Origin: Mageeibacillus sp. UBA5734
Lineage (GTDB): Bacteria; Bacillota; Clostridia; Saccharofermentanales; UBA5734
Assembly: GCA_002419365.1 (NCBI GenBank)
Contig: DIGA01000039.1
Coordinates: forward strand, 22,013 to 38,244
Direction: 5' to 3'
Length of the DNA stretch: 16,232 bases
Part shown: one piece after another, positions 7,126-14,051 of the stretch
How positions within the stretch are numbered: position 1 is the first letter of the stretch
Layout of the letters: every line of letters starts with the position of its first letter
Program-made: the position numbers and the translations under genes
Notes under the pieces: model-generated
What the model saw: the letters and a program-made list of their open reading frames with translations, nothing else
What the model was told of the DNA's origin: nothing
Database searches by the model: none

Positions 7126-8541
7126 GTGAATCCGCCTTCCCGCAGCTCCAATCGCCCCTCTGAACGTCGCCCCGAGCGTCAGGTCGACCATCGTGACGGT
7201 CGCCGGCCTGGCAATCGTACCAATCGCCGGCCGATAGACCCTGTCGAGCGCCTGATGCGGATCGAACGGCGCAAGGCACGTTCGCGCGCCATTTTCCTGT
7301 CGGTATTGGTTTTATTTATCATGCTGGTCATGGCGGTCCTGATTCTGGTTGTCATGCGCAAAACCAAGCCTAATCCACAATTCCTGTTTATCCAGAAAGG
7401 TAAACTGACTCATTTTGCCCAGGGCAATGCCCTGATTTTGCGCGATGACAGTGTGGCTGAAGCTCCTGCGAGCGGCCAGGTCAAACCACTCGTGACCGAA
7501 GGCATGCGGGTTTCGCGCGGACAAAAGCTGGCCCTGGTTATCCCGACCGGCCTGGAACGCCAGCTCGATGAGCTGGACAAATGCGAACAAGATATCGTGG
7601 ACTTGCAGCTGGAACTGATGAACCAGGGCAAAGGCTCCGGAGCCCGGGCCATCTACAACGAAAGCGCAGTGGCCTTGTCGTCAATCGTCAACCTGGTCCG
7701 GGGTGATGTCATGAACCAGACCTTGCGCAATTTGCCAGCCTACCAGGCCGCAATGACCGTGATCATGGAACAGCGCAGTGGCAAACTGGCTGCTGTTGAT
7801 TTCCACGATGCCCGGCTCGACCAGCTCCTGCTGCAAAAACAGAGCCTGGAGCAAAGCCTGGGGCTTTCATCGGGCACATTGGTCAGCAGCCAGCCGGGTA
7901 TTGTCTCATTCCATCTCGATGGGCTTGAGGACACACTGGGATCGGCAGTTGTTGAGACTCTGACCTACCAGGACTATCGCGCCGCCCTCGAGCAGGCCCA
8001 GACGTTCCAGACTGCAGCCCGTGAAGTCGGGTCCGGTGAGCCTGTTTTGCGCGTGACGTCCAGTCTGGAACACTTCCTGGCCTTTTACCTGGATGGGGTC
8101 CAGCCTGCGGATCTGCCGGAAGATCGCCGCTATTCAGTCGCGGTTCCTTCCGAGGGCATCGAAATTACAAATTGCCGCCTGGTCCGGGTTGAACCCCAAG
8201 ACCAGGGCAGCTTTGCGATATTCCGTTCCGACCGCAGAGTGGAGTGGTTTTCTGACCGGCGCAGTTTTAATGCGGAGCTGGCTGTTTCCGAGACGGAAGG
8301 CATGCGGATTCCGCGCGTCTCCCTGATTGATTTCGAGCCATCGGGCCGGACTGCCAGTATCCTGATGGTCACAGGTGGCTACACTCGCCTGGTCCCTGTT
8401 GAGATCGTCGATTATGACCGTGAATACGCCATCATCGATGCCAGTCCCGAGTCTGGGGAAGAGGATCTCAAACCCAGCCTGTCTTCGGTCATCGTCGCCA
8501 ATCCAGAATCAATCGGCGAAGGGGAGTTCATTGGTGGATAG
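7126..8541 (+). CDS. HlyD-like single-pass membrane protein
   Basis: A 471-residue protein with a strongly basic, Arg/Pro-rich cytoplasmic tail (1-54), one membrane helix (about 55-77, very hydrophobic) and an extracellular part. The outer part begins with a lipoyl-like segment (APASGQVKPLVTEGMRVSRGQKLALVIP), then a helical stretch rich in Gln, Leu and Glu (about 140-250), then beta-rich sequence, which is the plan of HlyD/membrane-fusion adaptors. It starts at GTG, 3 bp after the upstream stop, with GGGAG about 8 nt before. No ABC or RND transporter is nearby. Proteins of this type precede yggS and sepF in other Clostridia, so a role tied to division or envelope assembly is possible but unproven. 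Confidence 0.82.
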   Translation: MNPPSRSSNRPSERRPERQVDHRDGRRPGNRTNRRPIDPVERLMRIERRKARSRAIFLSVLVLFIMLVMAVLILVVMRKTKPNPQFLFIQKGKLTHFAQGNALILRDDSVAEAPASGQVKPLVTEGMRVSRGQKLALVIPTGLERQLDELDKCEQDIVDLQLELMNQGKGSGARAIYNESAVALSSIVNLVRGDVMNQTLRNLPAYQAAMTVIMEQRSGKLAAVDFHDARLDQLLLQKQSLEQSLGLSSGTLVSSQPGIVSFHLDGLEDTLGSAVVETLTYQDYRAALEQAQTFQTAAREVGSGEPVLRVTSSLEHFLAFYLDGVQPADLPEDRRYSVAVPSEGIEITNCRLVRVEPQDQGSFAIFRSDRRVEWFSDRRSFNAELAVSETEGMRIPRVSLIDFEPSGRTASILMVTGGYTRLVPVEIVDYDREYAIIDASPESGEEDLKPSLSSVIVANPESIGEGEFIGG

Positions 8542-9316
8542 AGAATACATCGCCCAATTGACAGGTCTATCTGTCATTGAAATCGAAGCATTGGCCAGCC
8601 GTCTGGTCAACGTACAGCAGTCAGTCTCGCAGGCCGCGTTGGCTGCCGGTCGCAATCCGGCTGAAATCACCCTGATCGGCGTCTCCAAATTCCTGCCTGC
8701 GTCCATGGCCGCCGCTGCTGTGTACCTGGGCCTTCACGATCTTGGTGAGAACCGGGTCCAGGAAATGCTGGCCAAGCAGGACGATTTGTCCGCACAGGAC
8801 CTGCATCCGGCCTGGCACCTGATCGGCACGCTGCAAAAAAATAAAGTCAAATACCTCTTGGGCCGTACGGCTTTGATCCACTCGGTCGATTCGGCCGAGT
8901 TGCTGGAAGAAATTGCCAGCCGCAGCACCAAGGCCGGTTTCGTGACTGATGTGCTGCTGCAAGTCAACACTGCCCACGAAGCCACCAAACATGGCTTTGA
9001 TCCTGATGAATTGCTGGCCTCTGCAGGCCGTTTTTCCAGCCAGACCGGCGTCCGGATCCGCGGCCTGATGACCATGGCCCCATTATTTGAAGATCCGGAA
9101 ATGTCCCGGCCTGTCTTTGCCCAGACCCAGGCGCTCTTTGCTATGCTGGCGGCAGGGCCCCTCGGCTCTGAAACGTTCAACATCCTTTCGATGGGCATGA
9201 GCCAGGACTACTCGCAAGCCATTGCCTGTGGCGCCACCCATGTCCGCATCGGCACGGCGATTTTCGGTCCCCGGCCTCCTCTGGAATCAATCAGGCCCGA
9301 TCCTGGTCCGCTCTGA
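8534..9316 (+). CDS. YggS/YlmE family PLP homeostasis protein
   Basis: A 260-residue alanine-racemase-like TIM-barrel protein (PLPBP family) that binds PLP without a known catalytic reaction and keeps vitamin B6 and amino-acid pools in balance. Seen: ITLIGVSKF with the PLP lysine near residue 52, HLIGTLQKNK, LIHSVDS, GLMTMAP, LSMGMSQDY and VRIGTAIFG, all in the usual order. I chose GTG at 8534: AAGGGGAG lies 7 nt upstream, while a TTG three bases earlier is too close. The start overlaps the HlyD-like gene by 8 bp. It is followed by a 179-bp gap with the sepF promoter; the yggS-sepF order is conserved in many Gram-positives. Confidence 0.95.
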   Translation: MDREYIAQLTGLSVIEIEALASRLVNVQQSVSQAALAAGRNPAEITLIGVSKFLPASMAAAAVYLGLHDLGENRVQEMLAKQDDLSAQDLHPAWHLIGTLQKNKVKYLLGRTALIHSVDSAELLEEIASRSTKAGFVTDVLLQVNTAHEATKHGFDPDELLASAGRFSSQTGVRIRGLMTMAPLFEDPEMSRPVFAQTQALFAMLAAGPLGSETFNILSMGMSQDYSQAIACGATHVRIGTAIFGPRPPLESIRPDPGPL

Positions 9317-9407
9317 CTCGTTTTGTCGCGCGATTGTAACACTATTCGATATTGACCAGTCTGTGTTGCGGCCAGATTACATCGCACTTACACTTCGCCG
9401 GGCTTTC

Positions 9408-9436
9408 TTGCGGCGTGCCAGCGGTCTTCCTATAAT
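9408..9436 (+). promoter_or_regulatory. sigma-A promoter of sepF
   Basis: TTGCGG (9408-9413) and a perfect TATAAT (9431-9436) with a 17-bp spacer, 59 bp before the sepF ATG. The -35 lies in the right arm of a small inverted repeat, CGCCG (9396-9400) / CGGCG (9411-9415). So sepF can be transcribed apart from the upstream run. Confidence 0.72.
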
Positions 9437-9495
9437 GGAAAACAGACCGGACCCATCGATGGAGAAAGGGTTGCCGGTTGAGACGGAGGTAGACC

Positions 9496-9969
9496 ATGGC
9501 CGATCTATTTAACAGACTGTTCAGCCGCCTGGGCAGCTACAACGACGATTTCGATTACGAAGAAGAATCCGAGCAGGACACCTATATCGAGAACAAAGCT
9601 GAACCGGTTGAGGATTACAAACCTGCACCAACCCGTCGTCAGGCCAGCAATAAAGTGGTCGACATCAAGCCCCACCCGGCCAATCAGTCGGTGGTCATCA
9701 TGCAGCCATCGGATATTGAAGCCGCCCAGCAAGCCTGCGACCACATCCGCGCCGGCAAAACCGTCATCTGCAACATCGAAAAAGTCGATCCCCGGGTCGC
9801 CCAGCGCGTCATCGATTTCATCACTGGCTCCGCTTATGCCCTCGACGGCAAAGTCATGCCCGTCTCAAGCGTCATCTTTGTTGTCGCTCCGCGCAACACC
9901 GCCCTGGTCGAAGGCAACCTGACCGGCCAGCACATGGACTACCTCAAGCAAGCCTACGCCGCACGCTGA
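9496..9969 (+). CDS. sepF: cell division protein SepF
   Basis: A 157-residue FtsZ-binding protein that anchors and shapes the Z-ring. The N-terminus MADLFNRLFSRLG is the expected amphipathic membrane-targeting helix. An acidic, disordered linker follows (about 15-60, rich in Asp, Glu and Pro). The globular SepF domain covers about 65-150, with VVIMQPSDIEAAQQ, the dimer-forming DPRVAQRVIDFITG and YALDGKVMPVSSVIFVVAP. Length is normal. GGAGGT lies 6 nt before the ATG. It is expressed from its own promoter and closed by a terminator. The usual followers (YggT, YlmH, DivIVA) are absent here. Confidence 0.97.
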   Translation: MADLFNRLFSRLGSYNDDFDYEEESEQDTYIENKAEPVEDYKPAPTRRQASNKVVDIKPHPANQSVVIMQPSDIEAAQQACDHIRAGKTVICNIEKVDPRVAQRVIDFITGSAYALDGKVMPVSSVIFVVAPRNTALVEGNLTGQHMDYLKQAYAAR

Positions 9970-10012
9970 TTGCCTGAGAAACACCGCCGATCGTCAGGTA
10001 TCGTCCGGGTTA

Positions 10013-10022
10013 GATCCGGATC
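10013..10022. other. 10-bp palindrome after sepF
   Basis: GATCCGGATC is a perfect palindrome between the sepF stop and its terminator. No role is evident. Confidence 0.3.
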
Positions 10023-10063
10023 AGACCGAGGATGAACATCGTTACATCACCCATCAAACTTCG

Positions 10064-10107
10064 AAAACCATCTTCGCGCAGAAAAAACTGCTTGGAGATG
10101 GTTTTTT
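10064..10107 (+). terminator. intrinsic terminator of sepF
   Basis: AAAACCATCT (10064-10073) pairs perfectly with AGATGGTTTT (10096-10105). An inner GCAG/CTGC stem closes an A6 loop, and the T-run continues to 10107. This ends the sepF transcript before the glycosyltransferase promoter. Confidence 0.92.
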
Positions 10108-10113
10108 CATGGG

Positions 10114-10167
10114 CCGTGGCACTTGCCCCGCGCCCCGTCCGGCTGGTAGCTTTTTGTTTCGCCACGG
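10114..10167. repeat. widely spaced inverted repeat before the glycosyltransferase gene
   Basis: CCGTGGC (10114-10120) and GCCACGG (10161-10167) are perfect inverted arms 40 bp apart in a GC-rich stretch between the sepF terminator and the next promoter. It could be a looped operator or an RNA stem. Chance is possible for 7-bp arms. Confidence 0.35.
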
Positions 10168-10172
10168 TGAAC

Positions 10173-10216
10173 TGTGAACTTTTTCACACATGCCTTTTGG
10201 CAAAGCATGCTATAAT
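10173..10216 (+). promoter_or_regulatory. extended -10 promoter with operator-like dyads
   Basis: TGCTATAAT (10208-10216) is an extended -10 with a perfect TATAAT, 28 bp before the glycosyltransferase start codon. No good -35 stands 16-18 bp upstream, as is common for extended -10 promoters. Two perfect dyads cover the -35 zone: TGTGAA-cttt-TTCACA (10173-10188) and TGCC-tttt-GGCA (10191-10202). Their place suggests a regulator site, though the regulator is unknown. Confidence 0.62.
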
Positions 10217-10243
10217 AACTTCGTTTGAAAAGGGGTGAATTGC

Positions 10244-11263
10244 TTGAAAGTACTTTCTATTGCTGTCCCTTCCTATAATTCACAGGATTACCTGGCGACC
10301 TGTCTGGACTCGCTGGTCACAGGAGGGCCGGATGTCGAGGTGATCGTTGTCGACGATGGTTCCACGGACCGGACTGCGGAGATCGCGCGAGACTACATCG
10401 AGCGCTATCCGGATATCGTACGTCTGGAGCAGAAGCCTAATGGTGGCCATGGATCGGCGGTCAACAAGGGGCTTGAAGTCGCGACTGGACGCTATTTCAA
10501 AGTGGTCGACAGCGATGACTGGTTTGACCAGGCGGCTTATGCCAAGGTGATGGAGCTGCTGCGGGCCCAGCCGGATGATGACACGGCGCTCGACTTGGTC
10601 ATTGCCAATTACGTCTACGAGTACAAATACAACAACACGACCAACATCATCTCTTACCGCAATGTCTTCCCGGTCAACCGCCGTTTCACCTGGGATGACA
10701 TGCGCTTTTTCCGGGTCAGCCAGTTCCTCCTCATGCACAGCATGATCTACCGCACTGACCGCCTGCGCCTGTGCGGGCTGAAGCTGCCGGAGCATACGTT
10801 TTATGTGGACAATATTGTCGCTTACCAGCCGTTGCCGCTCGTGCGCAGTGTACATTACCTGGATGTGGACCTGTACCGCTATTTCATCGGTCGTCCCGAC
10901 CAGTCGGTCAACATGAACAACATGATCAAGCGGATCGACCAGCAGCTCAGGGTCACCCGGATCATGCTCTACATGTACCACTTGCGCCGGGACATTGCCA
11001 ACCGCCATTTGCGCCGCTACATGTACCGCTACCTGTCGATGATGGTCTCGATTGCCGTCATTCACCTGATTCTGTCCAATACCGAGGAGAATCTGAAAAA
11101 AATCGACCAGCTCTGGAAGGACATCAAGGATTATGACTACCGGACTTACACGGTTTTGCGCACCAGCCTCCTCAATGCGGCCCTGGCCTTGCCGGGGCGC
11201 GGCGGTCGCTACATCACCCGCAAGTCCTATATGGTGGCCCGGAAAATCTACAAGTTCAATTGA
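10244..11263 (+). CDS. family 2 glycosyltransferase
   Basis: A 339-residue GT-A fold glycosyltransferase acting in the cytoplasm on a nucleotide sugar. Seen: LSIAVPSYNSQ (4-14), VVDDGSTD (35-42), GGHGSAVNKGLEVATG (67-82) and the DSDDW motif (89-93) with the metal-binding Asp residues. The C-terminal third is basic and Arg/Tyr-rich (IANRHLRRYMYRYL, then a GRGGRYITRKSY tail) and contains a hydrophobic stretch, so membrane association is plausible. I chose the TTG at 10244 because AAGGGGTG lies 6 nt upstream; a GTG at 10235 overlaps that site. It opens a new transcript from its own promoter and is followed 38 bp later by a membrane acyltransferase-like gene, so surface-polymer synthesis is a fair inference. 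The sugar and acceptor are unknown. Confidence 0.93.
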   Translation: MKVLSIAVPSYNSQDYLATCLDSLVTGGPDVEVIVVDDGSTDRTAEIARDYIERYPDIVRLEQKPNGGHGSAVNKGLEVATGRYFKVVDSDDWFDQAAYAKVMELLRAQPDDDTALDLVIANYVYEYKYNNTTNIISYRNVFPVNRRFTWDDMRFFRVSQFLLMHSMIYRTDRLRLCGLKLPEHTFYVDNIVAYQPLPLVRSVHYLDVDLYRYFIGRPDQSVNMNNMIKRIDQQLRVTRIMLYMYHLRRDIANRHLRRYMYRYLSMMVSIAVIHLILSNTEENLKKIDQLWKDIKDYDYRTYTVLRTSLLNAALALPGRGGRYITRKSYMVARKIYKFN

Positions 11264-11301
11264 ATCGAATGGCCACACAGCACTCATCCGATGGAGGATC
11301 C

Positions 11302-12075
11302 ATGCCGAACCAGCTGACGAAAAATCGTGTCTTCGAACTCGATGCCCTGCGCGGGCTTGCCTTGTTTATGATGTTCCTGCATCATTTCATTTTTGACCTG
11401 CGCTATCTGTTTGGCCTGGATGTGTTTGCCTGGCAGGAATCCTGGTGGTTCGTCAACCTGTTGCGGCCACTTTTCCTCAATGTCTTCCTCATGGTTTCCG
11501 GAATCTCGAGCAGTTTTTCCCGCAGCAATATCCGCCGCGGCCTGCGCCTGCTGGGCGTGGCTGTCGGGATCACGATCATCAGCATGACCTTGTCCCGCCT
11601 GTCAGGCAGCGATTTCTATGTGTTTTTCAATGTCCTCCACCTGCTGGCCCTGGGCACCTTGATCTATGCCGGACTGGACAGCCCGAGGCTGCAGTTGAAA
11701 GAGCCGGTCCTCCAGGCCATCTTGCTGTTTGCGAGCATCGTCATCATCTATCTGGGCGGTCTGATGACTGATTTGAACCAGATGATGGAGGGCACGTACC
11801 TGACCTTGCCACTGGGGATCCTGCCGGACTCTAGGCCAGGCATGGCCGATTACCTGCCCCTGCTGCCGTGGCTGGGTTTTTTCCTGGCCGGGACCTTGAT
11901 CGGCCGGATCGTCTACCCGGCGCGCACAACAGCCTTTCCAAAGGCTCCGGGACCGCTGCTCCAGGCCACCCGGCCATTTGAATTTCTCGGGCGGAATTCA
12001 CTTGTCTTTTACGCCTTGCACCAGCCGGTCCTGATCGGATTGTTGTCTGTTCTGCGCGCCCTGGGCTGGATCTGA
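11302..12075 (+). CDS. DUF1624 / heparan-alpha-glucosaminide N-acetyltransferase-like membrane protein
   Basis: A 257-residue polytopic membrane protein with about 6-7 hydrophobic segments. The N-terminus RVFELDALRGLALFMMFLHH is the signature of the HGSNAT-catalytic/DUF1624 family, and NVFLMVSGISSSFSRSN and GRNSLVFYALHQPVLIGLL match its later blocks. Relatives are thought to move acyl groups across the membrane to sugars, but bacterial members are mostly uncharacterised. I chose ATG 11302, with GGAGG 4 nt upstream (somewhat close). A TTG at 11260 overlapping the upstream stop or an ATG at 11269 would add up to 14 residues with poorer sites. Next to a glycosyltransferase, acylation of a surface glycan is a possible role. 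Confidence 0.87.
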   Translation: MPNQLTKNRVFELDALRGLALFMMFLHHFIFDLRYLFGLDVFAWQESWWFVNLLRPLFLNVFLMVSGISSSFSRSNIRRGLRLLGVAVGITIISMTLSRLSGSDFYVFFNVLHLLALGTLIYAGLDSPRLQLKEPVLQAILLFASIVIIYLGGLMTDLNQMMEGTYLTLPLGILPDSRPGMADYLPLLPWLGFFLAGTLIGRIVYPARTTAFPKAPGPLLQATRPFEFLGRNSLVFYALHQPVLIGLLSVLRALGWI

Positions 12076-12089
12076 ACAATCAGCTGTTT

Positions 12090-12129
12090 TGGTGCAGAAC
12101 ACTCCTGATTGCCTGGAGACCTGGCACCA
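12090..12129 (+). other. hairpin before the HAD gene
   Basis: TGGTGC (12090-12095) pairs with GCACCA (12124-12129), and inside it CTCC (12102-12105) pairs with GGAG (12115-12118). No T-run follows, so it is not a normal terminator. It lies 18 bp before the start codon of the HAD gene and could affect its translation or mRNA processing. Confidence 0.4.
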
Positions 12130-12147
12130 TAAGAAAGGAAACAACTC

Positions 12148-12819
12148 ATGTCTACACCCCGATTCCAGGCTGTCCTGTTTGATTTGGATGGTACTTTGCT
12201 CGACACGCTCACTGACCTCGCCGCGGCCTGCAATGCGGCCTTGCACCAGCATGGCTGTGCCCGCCTCAGTGAGCAGGAAATCAAAACCTATATCGGATAT
12301 GGTGCCCGTCAACTGATTGAATCGACCGTCCGGGTCAGCCGCCCGACCTGGCCGGATGAGAAGATCGATCCGGTCTACCGGACCTACCGCGAGATTTATC
12401 GCCGGGACTGGCATATCCAGACAACGCTCTACCCGGGGATTGCCGAGCTGGTCTCCGATTTGAAGGCAGCCGGCGTCAAGCTGGCTGTGCTGTCCAATAA
12501 ACCACACGATAGTACACTGGAAGTGATCAACTACTATTTTCCGGAAGGGACATTTGACCTCTGCTATGGTCAGCTTGACCCTTTCCCGACGAAACCGGAT
12601 CCGGCTCTGGCCTTGCACATCGCCCAAAAACTCGGTGTGACACCGGAACGGGTGGCGTTGATCGGTGATTCCGGTTCCGACATGCTGACCGCAGTCCGGG
12701 CCAGGATGGCGGGGATAGGGGTCCTCTGGGGCTTTCGAGATGCGGAAGATCTTCAGGACGGTGGTGCCACCTTCCTGGCTCAGGATGTGGCTGAACTGAG
12801 GCGTTTGCTGCTCGACTGA
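12148..12819 (+). CDS. HAD-family phosphatase, phosphoglycolate phosphatase-like
   Basis: A 223-residue HAD hydrolase with a helical cap (subfamily IA). Seen: FDLDGTLLDT with nucleophile Asp12 and acid/base Asp14, LSNKPHDST (motif II Ser/Thr region), FPTKPDPALAL with the motif III lysine, and ALIGDSGSDM with motif IV Asp residues. Length and cap fit Gph-type phosphoglycolate phosphatases, but related phosphatases for pyrophosphate or sugar phosphates look alike, so the substrate is open. AAAGGA lies 8 nt before the ATG. It sits in a plus-strand run between the DUF1624 and DUF3810 genes, 72 bp and 35 bp away. Confidence 0.92.
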   Translation: MSTPRFQAVLFDLDGTLLDTLTDLAAACNAALHQHGCARLSEQEIKTYIGYGARQLIESTVRVSRPTWPDEKIDPVYRTYREIYRRDWHIQTTLYPGIAELVSDLKAAGVKLAVLSNKPHDSTLEVINYYFPEGTFDLCYGQLDPFPTKPDPALALHIAQKLGVTPERVALIGDSGSDMLTAVRARMAGIGVLWGFRDAEDLQDGGATFLAQDVAELRRLLLD

Positions 12820-12854
12820 TTGTGCCGTGTCGGAACAAAAAAGAAGGTGGAAGG

Positions 12855-14051
12855 ATGAAACAGCCTGCCGAATTCTCTGATGCAGTTGGTACCGGCAAGA
12901 TGATGCAACGGATCCGGTCCAGGCGCGACTGGGCTCGCCATACACGTCTGCTCTGGCTGATTTTGCTGCCGATTCCTTTTTTACTCCGCAGCTTGCTGAC
13001 TGATGCCCCCGAATGGGTGGAGCAAGTCTACATCCAGCGTTTTTTCCCTGTCTGGTCGCAGCCATTCCGGATTTTTTCCAATTCAATCCCATTTTCCGTG
13101 ACCGAACTGGCCGTGATTCTCCTGCCTGTCAGCCTGATCATCTGGCTCGCAGCTGCCAGACGTGCTGTTCGCAAACATCAGGGTCATCCTTTTTTTCGCC
13201 GCTCGCTGGGTGTTCTCGGTTGGATCGCAGCAATCGCTGCCTGGCAATTCATGCTGTTGCATGGCATCGCCTACACGCGCGAGCCGGTTTCGCGCAGTTT
13301 CAACTTGCCTACTCGCGCGCGGGCAGCTGAAGAAGTGGCCCAGACGCTGGCCTGGACAGCCCGGCAGGCTGAAAGCGCGCGCGCGGCTTGCCTGGAGGAT
13401 GAAGCGGGGGTGTTTACTCTGCAAAAATCCTTGCGCGACACCCTTGATGCTGCCGGTGCCGGTTATCTCGCGGCTGGACAGGATTGGCCCTTGCTCCAAA
13501 TTGCGCCACCCGCCCGGCCTAAGCCGGTCCTGCTGTCCCATTACTGGTCCTACACCGGGATTACTGGCCTGTACAATCCTTTATGGGTGGAGGCCAATGT
13601 CAACATCGACCAGCCTGCCTATCTGCTGCCAGCAGCGGCCAGCCATGAAATCGCCCATACACTGGGATTTGCCCGCGAAGACGAGGCTGGATTTGTCAGT
13701 TTTCTGACCGGGATTACCCACCCGGATCCCGACTTCCGCTACAGCAGTTATGCCGATGCCACGATCCGCCTGTTAAACTGCCTGGCGGCAGTGGACCTCG
13801 ATCTCTATCGCGCAACAGTTCCACTGGTCAGTGACGGGGTGTGGCGGGACATCGCGGCGGCCAATGATTATTGGCAGCAATTCGAAGGCCCCGTCCAGGA
13901 AACGTCCAGCACCATCAACGATGCCTATCTCAAAGCCAACTTGCAGACGGATGGTGTTCACAGTTACGGCAGGATGGTCGATCTTCTGCTAGCTTGGTAT
14001 GAGAAGAACCAGACGCAAAAAACCCTGCCGGAGGCTTTACCCACACCATGA
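12855..14051 (+). CDS. DUF3810 membrane protein with HExxH motif
   Basis: A 398-residue protein with three membrane segments (about residues 31-48, 78-98 and 115-137) followed by a large soluble part. The soluble part carries SHEIAHTLGF with HEIAH at 264-268 and AREDEAGF directly after, where Glu275 or Glu277 could be the third zinc ligand. This layout is typical of DUF3810, a family that looks like a zinc metallopeptidase but has no known substrate. The start is the ATG at 12855 with AGGTGG about 5 nt upstream. Its stop overlaps the hemZ start (ATGA), so the two are probably made together, although no direct functional link is known. Confidence 0.9.
   Translation: MKQPAEFSDAVGTGKMMQRIRSRRDWARHTRLLWLILLPIPFLLRSLLTDAPEWVEQVYIQRFFPVWSQPFRIFSNSIPFSVTELAVILLPVSLIIWLAAARRAVRKHQGHPFFRRSLGVLGWIAAIAAWQFMLLHGIAYTREPVSRSFNLPTRARAAEEVAQTLAWTARQAESARAACLEDEAGVFTLQKSLRDTLDAAGAGYLAAGQDWPLLQIAPPARPKPVLLSHYWSYTGITGLYNPLWVEANVNIDQPAYLLPAAASHEIAHTLGFAREDEAGFVSFLTGITHPDPDFRYSSYADATIRLLNCLAAVDLDLYRATVPLVSDGVWRDIAAANDYWQQFEGPVQETSSTINDAYLKANLQTDGVHSYGRMVDLLLAWYEKNQTQKTLPEALPTP

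Noticed and set aside
6220..7191. A 323-residue open frame on the minus strand
   Set aside because: Antisense to the PLP lyase-like gene and no motif is visible.
10032..10238. Possible 68-residue small gene
   Set aside because: It spans the sepF terminator and the next promoter and has no ribosome binding site or motif.
10280..11287. A 335-residue open frame on the minus strand
   Set aside because: Antisense to the GT2 gene, with a Val/His-rich shadow composition.
11998..13092. A 364-residue open frame on the minus strand
   Set aside because: It crosses the DUF1624 end, the whole HAD gene and the DUF3810 start in antisense, has no ribosome binding site of note, and no recognisable motif.
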